From positions 8,509,787 through 8,573,786 of the forward strand of contig CM074195.1 in assembly GCA_037179385.1 (NCBI GenBank): a stretch of DNA of 64,000 nucleotides, in the 5' to 3' direction. Numbering within the stretch: the first letter of the stretch is position 1; every line of letters starts with the position of its first letter. The DNA is from Holothuria scabra. Lineage: Eukaryota > Echinodermata > Holothuroidea > Aspidochirotida > Holothuriidae. The translations under genes were made by a program, and so were the position numbers. This document shows, one piece after another, positions 11,178 to 21,759 of the stretch. The notes under the pieces are model-generated. The model had not been told where the DNA came from, did no database searches, and was given only the letters and a program-made list of their open reading frames with translations.

Positions 11178-12290
11178 TTTAAATAAAACATAACATAACA
11201 AGTTTAAGGGCAAAGAAGGGCAGAAAACCCCATAAGATGCCCTATAGAACAGACCCAAAACCAACACCTAATCCAAACAAAGACTAAACAAATCCAATAC
11301 AATCAGAGCCTGCCACTGTCACAGTAATACTTAGCAATGTTAATCTTGAAGCAGTTGACTGAAGTGGAATTAACAACCCACTCAGGGAGACTGTTCCACT
11401 CATTGACAACCCTATGAGAGAAACTGAAATTTCTGATGTCAAGTCTAGAGAAACATTTTACCAGCTTCTTATTATGGCCACGAACACGGGGATCAGCACA
11501 AATCTCTAAGTAGTTACAGTTAGACAGAGAATCGTAACCAGAAAGAAACTTGAAAACCTGCAGCATGTCCCCCCTAATCCTTCTTAACTCGAGAGATAAG
11601 GGAGATTACGCACATTGTGAATAAGCCGTGTGGCCCTCCTCTGAACCTACTCTAAAATAAAGTTGTCCTTTTCATAAAAAGGGTTCCATACCTGCACAGC
11701 ATCATAATCAAGATGTGGCCTAACCAACTGCTTATAAAGATTTAGCACAATATCTTTACTGAAATTGCTGAAATTCCTCTTGATTAAACCAAGCACCCTA
11801 TTGCCCTAGCAGCAGCTGCTGCGCACTGCCTAGAAGGCTTCAAATCGTTTGAAATGACAACACCCAAGTCTTTTTCAGAAGTCACATTACCTAGAACATT
11901 ACCAGCCATGGTATACTTCAGTTATGACCCAAATTCTTGGATCCAAAGTGAAGAACTTTGCATTTATCAGCATTAAAAGACATTTGCCAAGTCTGAGACC
12001 AAGTAACTAGCCTATCTAAGTCCCTCTGCAACAGAGAAGCATCCTTTCCGTCATTAACATTCCTATAGAGCTTAGTGTCATCAGCAAACTTACTAATACA
12101 GGATGAGAGAGAGCAATCGATATCATTTATAAAAACTAGAAAAAGAATTGGGCCCAGAACAGAACCTTGTGGTACTCCACTTGTGACATCATTCCAAGAG
12201 GAGAAAAAGTTTCTTAACAAACTATTCTCTGAGAATTGGCTAACTGTCCAGGTCATGCCACTGAAAATGCCAGCAGACATGTAACGTCGC
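11178..12290 (-). mobile_element. 5'-truncated LINE, family B copy 2
   Basis: On the minus strand, a frame at 11918-12280 encodes [20 protein letters not shown], the conserved reverse-transcriptase block. [11 protein letters not shown] follows with the catalytic Asp-Asp, then WQMSFNADKCKVLHFG. A further frame at 11303-11566 gives the C-terminal region with FSFSHRVVNEWNSLPEWVV. The 3' end (about 11178-11200) carries the same TTATG-type repeat as copy 1. The polymerase region is better preserved than in copy 1, but the 5' half (endonuclease and ORF1) is absent. Frameshifts near 11600-11900 break it. The family is CR1-like; clade assignment would need alignment. Confidence 0.88.
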
Positions 12291-13840
12291 AGCTGACAAC
12301 GAAGAACTCGGTCTTTCTTGATCTCTCAAAGGGGTTATTCCGTGCCAAGGTGACCGTGATTTTGATGATTTTCACACATTATGTTGCGGCTACATAGACG
12401 AAAGGAACACATTCTTTTGCCGGGGGGCCATAGCTCAAGCGATTTGGGAGTTATGGCCTACTAAAACGTGTTCAGCAAGACCATATTTTCATGCAAAATG
12501 TTGCTTTTGAGTTTTTTCATGAATGATTTGAATGCTGATAACATTTCATAAGAAAGAGGTATAAGGCACACATTTGATAAATGAGATATGTCTGGTGGAA
12601 ATATGAATATAATCTGATTTCAGATTAGTAGTACTTTCCTGATTTTTGGATATGTGAGCCCTCAACAATGCAATTTTTCACTTACAGTTAGCATTTTCCA
12701 AATGTTTGGGGCCACCTGGGCCCACTGCCAATGGCCCAAAGAGCCTTAATGTTGTATATACCTTTTTAATATTTGGTAACTCCACTATAAGCAAGAGTAA
12801 GTATTACAACATGGATAACTAAAACAAAGATTTGTTACTTAGGGGTCTAAACTTGGTCCCCGGGAAAATTTTCAAAAAAGGGGCCCTCCTTCGGAGAGAT
12901 CTTAGGCCCCGTGGGCAAATATACACAGATTTGAAATTTTCACCAAGAAAGGAAAAAGTCTGATGCTAATTTCCTCCAGAATTTTACATATGTGGCCTCC
13001 TTCAAGGTCAAATTACAAGATGAAAATGGCCCCTGTGGCCTTTTAAAGGATGTACTGCAGGCCTTCCAGCACTATATTACAAAATATAAACATTTCCTCA
13101 GAGATGTTACTGCTTGCACTCATATCAGGAGATCATGTGCACAGCCACAACAAATTTTAGTCCTTCAAGTTCTATAGTCTTCTCCTTTTTGATAAATTAT
13201 CACCTAAATAGTTATCCAGATGCGTTGTTTGCTAAAACACTTTCAAGAAGTCATGGACCACCATATTCAAGGGCCCATATCTTCACAGCCAAACAAGATA
13301 CAACTGTGGGACAAAGTAGCACTACACCATTTAGACCTCAGAATGCAAAGATAGCAATAGAGGGGTAACACATTCGTTTTGGTCTGAGGGATGGTGGGGG
13401 CGGGGGGGGGTTATCCTCACTGAGCCATTATGTTGATTTTAGAGCAAAATATCTTGGCTATCATGCATGAATACCTTTCGCCCACTTGTCAAATGACTTT
13501 CCTTCATGAGGGGCCAATGTGTAGATTTTAAATTGGGACTTAAAGCTTTGGATTTGAATTAAACCTATATAATAAAATATACAGAGATTTAAGATAAGTC
13601 CCATTGGTCAAACTATCAAAGTCCCACATGGCATCTACATAGGCTATAGCTGAGCTTATTCAGTTTCCGATGTCAATTCTGAAACACCGTCCGATTTTGA
13701 TTTAGAGAGTCGACTGAGCAACAGTTCGAGAAGTCTTTCTTGGAAAAATTCATTAAAGTGTTAGACTCTTTGCCGACAATTGCATAACAGCATACTGATT
13801 AACTCATCTAATCACTGCACACTATACAGGAAGATGATGT
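12291..13840. other. Unassigned stretch, possible insertion between LINE scraps
   Basis: A short plus-strand word FLDLSKG (about 12312-12333) resembles the DLSKAFD block of LINE reverse transcriptases. The next LINE-A words appear only at 13850, so about 1.5 kb of unrelated sequence may lie between parts of one copy. The intervening sequence has long AT-rich tracts, a G-run near 13395-13410, and no recognisable gene. Confidence 0.35.
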
Positions 13841-14380
13841 CTCATTAAGCTTCTACGTGGGGCATGAGATTTCAGCCCGCAAAGTGTAGCGTTATTACCT
13901 TCGCTCGGAAAAATGTTCTACATTTTTAGGTATGTTTTAAATAGGATCGAGCTCCCAAGGGTGGATATTATTAAGTAACTAGGAATTACCATCACTAAAG
14001 ATCTAAACTGGGATAAGCATATTCAGAATATCTGTAACAAGGGAAACAAAATTCTTGGTATTTTGTATAGAAACTTTTTTTTCCTTCCGTAGAGATGTCA
14101 AGTTAATGGCTTATAGGTATTCTTCGGCCAGTGCTGGAGTACGCAAGTACCATTTGGGACCCTCACCAGGTCTACCTGTGTGACAAACTTGAGAGCATAC
14201 AAAAACGGTCAGCTAGATTCATTGCCTTTTACTATTCTAGAGAGCCAGGATCGTCGACCAGCTTCTTTAAGGAACTAAACCTTGTGTTCTTGTTTGATAG
14301 GCAGAGACAAAGTAGATTGATCCTTTTTTCTAAAGGTGTGTGTTTGGCCAGGCTCTCATACCTGTTGATTGTCTCCAGTA
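13841..14380 (+). pseudogene. LINE family A fragment (reverse-transcriptase C-terminal region)
   Basis: WGMRFQPAKC at about 13855 matches the WGMRFNPAKC of the LINE-A copy near 7750. LGITITKDLNWDKHIQ follows at about 13980, then a frame with LEYASTIWDPHQVYLCDKLE (14134-14190) and the QKRSARFIA block. Both codons and nucleotides follow the 7740-8130 region, so the same family is indicated. Stops and frameshifts are present, and the 5' and 3' parts are missing. Confidence 0.8.
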
Positions 14381-15110
14381 ATACAATAAAAAATGGCACT
14401 AAAATTGGTCAGATTGCCTTGAATTTTGCACATTATGTCATTTTCTACCATATCCAAATGCAAAAATGATCACATTTTGTAAGCAACACAGTCAGAAACA
14501 ACACACCACAAATTTTGTATGGCGCTTTGTCTGTCAGTAAACATTTTCCAAGACGCGAGTATTGGAGTTAGTGGTCCGCTACCATGTACATCACAACAGA
14601 CCGATTCCCATTGAACGAGTGGTGCGCTACCATAGAACCATGGACAAAACAGGGCAGTATAAAACAAGGACAATGGTCACCTATTGTCGGAAGCTGCTAA
14701 AGGTATACCCCTTATGCTAAATATGTAGTTGCAATTATATGAAATTGTGTTTTCAAGTCGATGACTTTTGAATATTCATATATTACATGGTTCCCCCTGC
14801 AGGAGTTGCTTTGGAAAGGTAAATGAATTTGGTCTGTTTTTATTATACCATTTTGAAATAAATGATGAAAAAATGACATATAGAATCTGTTTCTTGGTTC
14901 ATTTCAAAATGGGAAATCATTTCAAAAAAGTGCAGCCTGCACGACCTTATCATGTAGACAATATACATATAGCGCCTAGGTCGGGGACAAGAAAATTAAC
15001 AGTGGGACATTATTTCCAAAACCAGCAGAAGTTAGGAAAGGAAACGTAGGAATACACAAAAGTAAAAAAAATGGTAATAGGAAAGATCAATTAAAAGGAA
15101 AAGTAATTAC
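14381..15110. other. Dispersed repeat related to 16960-17310
   Basis: Positions about 14395-14560 share ordered words with about 16985-17310: AAAATTGGTCA, CATTTTCT, a GATCACA...TTGTAAG block, CAGAAACAACA and CTGTCAGT. The two look like diverged copies of one unnamed repeat. Nothing coding is supported. Confidence 0.45.
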
Positions 15111-15275
15111 TGAATGGAACCTACTGTCGTCTTGCCTGATGCTCCGCATAAGCAATGGAGTAGAGAAAACAAGCCAGTAGGTCACTACTGGAAAAAAGGT
15201 CGTGGTCGGCTCAACTTGACCCAATAGGTTGGAAACTGAACCATGGAACTCCATCTAACTAACTAACTAACTTGA
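15111..15275 (+). mobile_element. tRNA-derived SINE copy 1, tail end
   Basis: The body words GGAACCTACTG, GCTCCGCATAAGCAATGGAG, AACAAGCCAGT, ACTGGAAAAAAGG and CCAATAGGTTGGAAACTG are followed by a tail of CTAA repeats (15253-15272). The same body occurs at five other places in the window. The tRNA-like head is missing here, so the copy is 5'-truncated. Confidence 0.85.
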
Positions 15276-15296
15276 ATGGGAATCAGAACCATTCTA

Positions 15297-15622
15297 CACT
15301 CTAAAAATAAACGAGTGAACTTAGTGACGCCCTAATAGAGTGAAAGTGTAAATTCACTCCAATTAAGTGTAAATTCACTCCTAAGAATGGTGAAATTCAA
15401 CCCAAGAAGAGTCAAAACTCACTCCTTAACACATGCCTCTAGGGATCACTCTATTTTAAGAGTGGTCCCTGTGTGCATTCTATCAAGAGTGAAACCTTGC
15501 TCTTTTGGAGGTAATTTCACTCTTTTAAGAGTGAATTTCCGCTGTTTTTAGTAATGAAATTTAAAGCTTTCACTCTTCTAACGAGGGAAATGTCACTCTT
15601 TTTATTTTTCAGTTTTAGAGTG
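15297..15622. mobile_element. MITE with CACTCTAAAA terminal inverted repeats, 326 bp
   Basis: The stretch begins CACTCTAAAA and ends TTTTAGAGTG. The repeats extend inward to AATAAA/TTTATT with a small gap. The interior is full of GAGTGAA and TTCACTC words in both orientations, so the whole stretch is largely self-complementary. There is no coding capacity. No clear target duplication was found beside the ends. Confidence 0.75.
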
Positions 15623-16027
15623 TGGTGGAATCTGGACAAACGCATTGTCAAGTCTTTCGTAGCTTTTTAACCCAAGTATTGAGTTATTTTTCTAGCGGAT
15701 CCTAAAGTGGAAGGGGGTCGTAGTTCATATCGTAGTCGAACGTCGCCTTTTGGAGTCCAAAGCTTTACCAACTGGAATACCGACCGTATAGTGCTTTCGC
15801 GTTTTGTCACAATTGGTAAGCGGCGCCCACTGCGCACTAAAATCAAAGTATCCAAACTACAATTGATTCTTCTATTTTAGTTTGAGTACTTCGATTTTTG
15901 TTTGGATATTTTGAACCATTTGGCGCTCCGTACATATGAAGATGGGAATCGGACTGTTTGAATCTACAAAGAGGACACAAAAATTCTTCAACACGGTGTT
16001 GACAATTTGTGTCAGTGGGAATCATTC
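15623..16027. other. Unassigned stretch
   Basis: No gene, repeat terminus or RNA was recognised between the MITE and the LINE scrap. Confidence 0.4.
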
Positions 16028-16200
16028 TGGCAGATAGGGTTTAATAAATCTAAGTGCTTTTTTATGAGAGTCTCCCATAAAACAAATCCAGATCCATACT
16101 TTTACCAAATGGGTAATCATACTTCAGAGCAGGTTAATCACAGCCCTTACCTAGGAGTTGAACTCTCTTCTAGTATGAACTAGAAAAAAATATTAATCAA
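16028..16200 (+). pseudogene. Small LINE reverse-transcriptase scrap
   Basis: The translation gives WQIGFNKSKCFFMRVSHKTN and then PYLGVELSSSMN, which is the WxxxFNxxKC...YLGVEL region after the catalytic core of Jockey/CR1/L2-type reverse transcriptases. It ends in a stop at about 16181 with no downstream continuation. Confidence 0.7.
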
Positions 16201-16757
16201 ATTGTATCCTTCTCTTTTCACATTTTCTTGCAATTTTGGCGACAGTGAAGGAGCTGCGACATAGCTGGAGGCCATTATACCACCCCCTGACGGACTAGAA
16301 TTGCTGCGTTTGCCGGACCCTTCTTAGGTTTCTAACGTTCTGCAGTTAATGCGCCCCTACAGGCCATTCTCAACCCTCTGACCAAAATACCTAGTTTCGA
16401 TACTGGCCACCTGTCCCCCTGACGCAGTCCCCGATCACCTTCACCGTTGACTTTACTGCTATGAGAATTTCAATGTGTATAATAAGGTGTTGGTTTCTGC
16501 GTTTGTACCACGACACTTTGGGTAGGGTAACATGACCCAAATGATTTACACACTCATAATCAAGTTACTTCCCAGCTTCCTAGATCATTCGTACACGTTT
16601 TTCAACTTGGGCATGTCAAGTAATCACTCTCGTTAACTTGAAAACTCATAATGTGGACTGAAATAGCCTATATATGTCACTTTAAAATGCCCTTGTCACG
16701 GGCACTGAAAGGTAGAGCTATAGAACGTCCATGATCAAATAATAGGTAGGCTATAGG
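16201..16757. other. Unassigned stretch
   Basis: No coding frame, exon or repeat terminus was recognised. Confidence 0.4.
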
Positions 16758-16903
16758 CAGTGGCGCAGCCAGGATTGTGTCAAGGGGGGGGGGGGGGTTA
16801 GGAAAAAAAAAAAATCTCTTTTTTAGGTGTTTTTTTTGCATTGCAAGGTTGTGTCATGGGGTGGGGGTTCTGACCCCCAAACCACCACGTGGCTACGCCA
16901 ATG
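16758..16903. mobile_element. Short MITE with CAGTGGCGCAGCCA ends
   Basis: The left end reads CAGTGGCGCAGCCAGG and the right end is its near inverse, TGGCTACGCCAATG. Between them are a G-run and an A-run. The element at 48336-48508 shares the same ends. It is non-coding. Confidence 0.75.
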
Positions 16904-17818
16904 GGGTATAAGTGTTTCCAGTCATGTTTTCTACTCAAAGGCGGTACCTTACAGAGCGGAGTAATTCAAAACGAAATGTTTCTAAAATTGGTCAAATGAC
17001 CTTATGTTTACACAGGCTGTATTTACACTCATTTTCTAAAAAAGCAATTTGGAAAATAGATCACAGCTTGTAAGTATCACATTCAGAAACAACATTCAAT
17101 AAATACCTTTTGAGTGGACTTCAACAATTTTTCACTGTTAGAACTTATAACATTTGAATTACTACGCTTTCATTCAAGTTTTGCAGGACCAACACCAACT
17201 GTTATACAAGGAAGCCTTCAAGAGCACACTTTTATCATTGCTACATGCACCCATGAATTACGTCGTCTGGCTGTTTGTTTATGCGCCAGGACTCCGCTGT
17301 CAGTCAGTACTACTCAGACAGTATGGTCTGTCAGTGTATGCTGCGTACGCACTGCTGGCGGTCGATCGGAGGAAAAATTTGGCTTCAGGTCGGTCGATCG
17401 TGGTCAATCGCTGATTTGATGCTCAACTTGGAAGTCTGTGTGCTGGTATTTAGCATGATTTTCTCTGGGATGAGTTCCAATTTCAGGGAATTTTATATTA
17501 TGCGTTGTCATTTGACGCTGAGTCGACTTAGTTGAAGAGTTTAGGGTCTAGGCTAATCTAATTCTGAGTTCTAACGATGAGTTCCATCAACTTATATCAG
17601 AATAACCTGCCGTGCTGTTCTAAGTTACCAGTAGGCTATAGGGCCTAACGTTAGGTCTACGTTAGCTAGGCTCAACCTTCAGACGTTATGCAGTACTTAT
17701 GTTTTAGTTTTACCATAGAGCATTTCCTATATCCTGCTCTATGAGTTTTTCTTAGCCTACGTTAACGCGTGGGGTACGTACGCGAGGCCTATCATTTAAA
17801 TCCATTGATACTATAATG
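16904..17818. other. Repeat-related non-coding stretch
   Basis: About 16985-17310 is related to 14395-14560. Three overlapping open frames of 86-101 codons run between 17114 and 17535, but none has a recognisable domain, and they coincide with the repeat. AGGCTA-type motifs cluster at 17550-17680. Confidence 0.4.
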
Positions 17819-18301
17819 CTGCGTTCCATTGAGGTTGTGAAGTGGAGAAGTCGTGCATTGCACAAGTTCACAACTTGTGAGAAGCGTTCCATTGGTAAAA
17901 ACGGATGGCTATACACCATTAAACAGTAGCAATTATACGTAGACGGTACGTTCGACGTATGCGTAAAATGAGACTGTTCGACGAACAGGCAAATGGACGA
18001 TCGAGAATTGCGGCAAAGCCGTCTCTGTGGGTAATATTCAACAGTATCAGTCACCGAATTATAATTGCCTTGATCGCATTTACAACTTACACCAACTGAA
18101 TATCATTTTTGCAGGTTTAGGGGTCAAATACAAAGGTACCTTGATTGTTTATCGCCTTGCGCTATGTCCGCCATTTTGAACTCGAGCTGCTTCAAAATTC
18201 CCAGTTCCCTGCACGACTTCACGAGTTCACCACTTCACGAGTTGCAATGGAACGCTTCTCACCGCACAAGTTCACGACTTCACAACCTCAATGGAACGCA
18301 G
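17819..18301. mobile_element. Inverted-repeat element with CTGCGTTCCATTGAGG ends, 483 bp
   Basis: The left arm (17819-17895) begins CTGCGTTCCATTGAGGTTG, and the right arm (about 18205-18301) is its inverse, ending CCTCAATGGAACGCAG. The arms continue inward through further GTTCCATTG and CACAAGTTCAC words, so the inverted repeats exceed 70 bp with gaps. No transposase is encoded. Left and right flanks share only TATAA with an offset, so a target duplication is not established. Confidence 0.8.
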
Positions 18302-18942
18302 TATAAGTACTATAGGCCTAGCTATTACTATTTAGGCCTAGAACGGTTGGCCCGGCCAGCAGCCCTAGGCTGGCCCTTGAACAGGGCTGTGTGTTACGTT
18401 ACATGGCCTAAGCTTATTATACTCCACATCACATCCCTTGCCCCGCTAACGCAAAAAACCCGTTATTAGGCTTTCAGAACAAAATACGTTCTAAACTGGT
18501 AAATATTACACACATCTAACTTATATTACCACAAAATGATGTGCAAGTGACTTTCAATCGAAAAGTAATTACCAATAAGTCAGCTTTCATGGACAGTCTG
18601 AAGTCAAAATGCAGCAAAATGACACTTCGATTCTGGTTAGAAACTCCTTCGTTTGAATGAGCCCTCGTACAATAAGTGTTTCTACATGAACTTGCAAATA
18701 GTCAAAAATCATTCCTAGAATGTTGTAACCATTTCACCAAATCGATAACTTTTACGGTCATTCCACCTAATGAATGCAAATTTCATATGAAAAATTGTTT
18801 TTTGTTCGTATTTGAAGCTTCTAAGTGTTTTTGAAATTGTTGAAACTTTGTCAAAATTTCTCTAAGTGTGAAAACTTTTTGAATAAGAGGAAACACCTGG
18901 TATGACCTTTGACCCCAAAGTGGATATCACGAAGATGACGGG
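18302..18942. other. Unassigned AT-rich stretch
   Basis: No gene is seen. The inverse of a perfect AGGTCA direct repeat (spacing one) lies near 18902-18915. Confidence 0.4.
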
Positions 18943-19309
18943 TCCTACTAATCCGCGCGCTGGCACCCGCTGACATCCGCTGGTACGCCCTGTCTCAAGT
19001 TCCACGCCCTGCTGTACAATTTGTACGGCAGCGCGTGGAACTCAGTTGTACGACAGCGCATGGCATTTCGGGGAACTTGTGGAAAACTCAGGGATCCATT
19101 CTAACATGTGTAATGAATAGCAACATTTTGTGAACAAAAGTAAAAAACTGGCACAATGGTCCTTTATGGTATTTTACTTCCTAATCAGTAATGATAACAT
19201 GATTAATGATAGCATTAATATCAGCTTACCTAAATTAACATCCAGCGTGTCAGCACATGCCCGGGTACACAAGGCATAGCAAGGCGTGTCAGCGTGGGGT
19301 TTAGTAGGA
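18943..19309. mobile_element. MITE-like element with TCCTACTAA ends, 367 bp
   Basis: The left end is TCCTACTAATCCGCGCGCTG and the right end is the inverse of TCCTACTAAACCCCACGCTG. Both then run into GACA/GGCAC words. An internal palindromic block around TTGTACGGCAGCGC (about 19000-19060) adds secondary structure. No coding frame is present. Confidence 0.7.
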
Positions 19310-20400
19310 TCGAAGACCGACTACTTAGTCGTTCGAAAGCTTGCAAACATGGCGCATTGAGTTTGTGTTATGTTCAATTTTTTGAGGCAAAATACACCAT
19401 TATAACATCGAATCTGGGTGAACAGCTTATGCAGAAAGGTGGATGTGGTGCCAGAGGTCATCTGTGTAAAGTTTGGTAAGAAAACATAGGAATTTGTTAA
19501 CGTGAGAGATGACGACCCTGGCCAAGGTCGGCTAGTGATGGGATTTCTTGCTTTAGTGGGGCAAGGGCTGTGATGTGGAGTGTAATGAGCTTAGGCCATG
19601 TAACAACACACAGCCCTGTTCAAGGGCGACAGAAGCCCCAGCTTACACTAGGAACACGTACCTTACTGGTTAGTCATAGCCTATATGCTACTGTAGGCCT
19701 AGCCACTTTTTAGCCAGAAGACCAAATTTGGTAGCCTACATCATGCATCGTCATGTTAGATGATTTCTGCCAAGCCTGATAAACTAGGCTACAGTACATG
19801 GAGGCCTAACGTTAGGCTAATTCAGTCCAGCCCCCTCCCCCCCCCCCCCGGTGACTATATCCTATAAGGCCTACATTTCTACCTGATTTTGCTTAGGAGA
19901 AGACATATTCTTTCAAAATTCCTTGTTTCCCTTAGGCTAGTCCCCATACTGGAAACATCTTCAAACATCTTAAAAATTGAACCCCCTCAATTAAAGCTTT
20001 GCACGTTTTCAAACATTCTGAGAAGAATTTATGTTCTAATTTATTTGGGCCTAGGCAAGACCACAGGTCGTCCTAGCATTATACAGTTTGTACTGTAGGC
20101 CTAGACCTAGTCTATATAAAATTAAAGACAAGGTAGGCCTAGGTCACATCACTGTACACTGCTGAGGACTTTGCACTAAATGATTTATGATTTCTTACCT
20201 TATACTTGATTTTACCTCATCTAATTTCTCAAGAAGGTTCTCATAACCTTTTCTGATAAAATACAACAAACATTGCCTTTTAAAACCCCCCCCAAAAAAC
20301 CTCACATCAAATGCAAACAATTTCATCCAATTGATGTAAACAATCATTGTGACCACCTGTCTCATTATGATGTTACTTAAGAAATTAATGGAAATTGCCC
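19310..20400. other. Unassigned stretch with AGGCCTA clusters
   Basis: AGGCCTA-type palindromes cluster at 19690-19700, 20047-20055 and 20094-20140. A C-tract occurs near 19835-19850. No exon or gene was found. Confidence 0.4.
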
Positions 20401-20640
20401 TGTGGTTCTCCCATTGGATCTGAGTGCAGAACTATTCAATGGGCAAGTTTGACCTTATAACCAGTGATATGGCAGAACTTGCCAACTCTTTACTGATGAA
20501 ATTGTACAAAAACTTTGGATGGACTTCAAGCGAGCTATACTTACCTCAGTTGATAAGCACATTCCTAGTAGATTATCTAGAAATAGCACCCAGTTACCAT
20601 GGATTAAATATCCCCCATGCCAAGAACTTGAACGTTACTT
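20400..20640 (+). pseudogene. LINE linker fragment, left part
   Basis: The frame in this area gives SFKRAILTSVDKHIPSRLSR and then LPWI. This is the conserved stretch between endonuclease and reverse transcriptase of CR1/L2-type LINEs. It stops near 20610. The next part of the same linker appears at about 21290, so roughly 680 bp of other sequence separates them. Confidence 0.65.
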
Positions 20641-21285
20641 TCTCGGACAGCACTACATTCACAGACTGAAGTAAACAAACTGACCTCAAGAAGGCTTCGA
20701 ATTACAAAAGTGGTCACAAAAGAAATAGGCTGTTTGCATGTAACCCACTCCCTGTGGAAGTGCTCTCTTACAGGTAAAATGAATGCTTGTGTGCGTGCAT
20801 GCATTCAATGCATGCAACACTAGCACTAACGTGAGTATAGTATGTAATCTCTACCTCGGCTGTTATTCGAAGTGGATTATTTATTTGTACTCTTCCTCGT
20901 AAGTGGGGTAGATGGTCTCACTTTTGGACTGTTTCAGTGTACATAGTTTCCAGATCCCTAATAAAATAACTTGAACAATATATGGGTAAGTAGGGCCAAT
21001 GCTAGACTAGTTTTGTGGCATTCGTGATATTTGCGTTCTTTCCTTAGTACTACTCCAACTTGGACAGCCTTCGGGCCTACCTATCAGTGTGTGCGAGACA
21101 ATAGTACACTATAAATGCAACACATAAACATAGAGTTACGTCATAGGTCCGTCTCTCCTCATCTTGGGGAGTAGAGAATGTCAAAGGGAATAGCCAGTTT
21201 CCACTCTTAGTCCCTGCAGTTGAGGTGAGTCATCACTCTCAAGTGCAACCGTGGTAAAAATAACGGTTCAACATCGATTGTGTCT
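20641..21285. other. Sequence interrupting a LINE linker
   Basis: This lies between the two linker parts. No terminal inverted repeat or matching flank could be fixed, so it may be an insertion or a rearrangement. No gene is visible. Confidence 0.35.
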
Positions 21286-21635
21286 TCGACTTGTCATTCA
21301 TATAAGACTGATTCGTGGGAAGCAGCGTTTGTTTAACAAGACAAAAAGGTCTAATAGCCCTTTAGATTGGGATCAATTTAAGAATTTTTGGCACTCTTCT
21401 GATCCCAATATTCATAAATCTAGATCTGATTATCTTCTTAAAGTTGGCCAGAGCCTGGAATCTGGAGATACAAAACCATTCTTGCATTTTATCGAAAACG
21501 CTAGACAGAACTTTACAGGGGTTGCCTCTCTAAAAGCCTTGAGAGGTATTGCTACCTCTGTCATTGAAAAATCAAGTGTTTTAAATGCACAGTTTCAATC
21601 TGTTTTTGGTTTCGATGAAAAGAGAAACCTATGCA
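21286..21635 (+). pseudogene. LINE linker fragment, right part
   Basis: The frame reads HIRLIRGKQRLFNKTKRSNS, then DYLLKVGQSLESGDTKPFLH, and ends VLNAQFQSVF. This is the basic linker and the FxSVF word just before the reverse-transcriptase domain. It continues the fragment ending near 20610. The domain itself is absent, because the sequence turns into a GT microsatellite and then a satellite. Confidence 0.7.
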
Positions 21636-21643
21636 TTCGTGAT

Positions 21644-21714
21644 GGCGTGTGTGTGTATGTGCGTGTGTATGTATGTGTGTATGTATGTGTGTGTGTATGT
21701 GTGTGTGTTTGTGA
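21644..21714. repeat. GT/GTAT microsatellite
   Basis: About 70 bp of alternating GT with interspersed GTAT units lie at the junction between a LINE fragment and the 145-bp satellite. Confidence 0.95.
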
Positions 21715-21759
21715 CACTTTGCTTGTTTACCAATATCTTGAGAAGGGAAAACCTGACAA

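Noticed and set aside
17114..17535. Three overlapping frames of 86-101 codons
   Set aside because: They are mutually overlapping in different frames, carry no domain, and lie over a diverged dispersed repeat.
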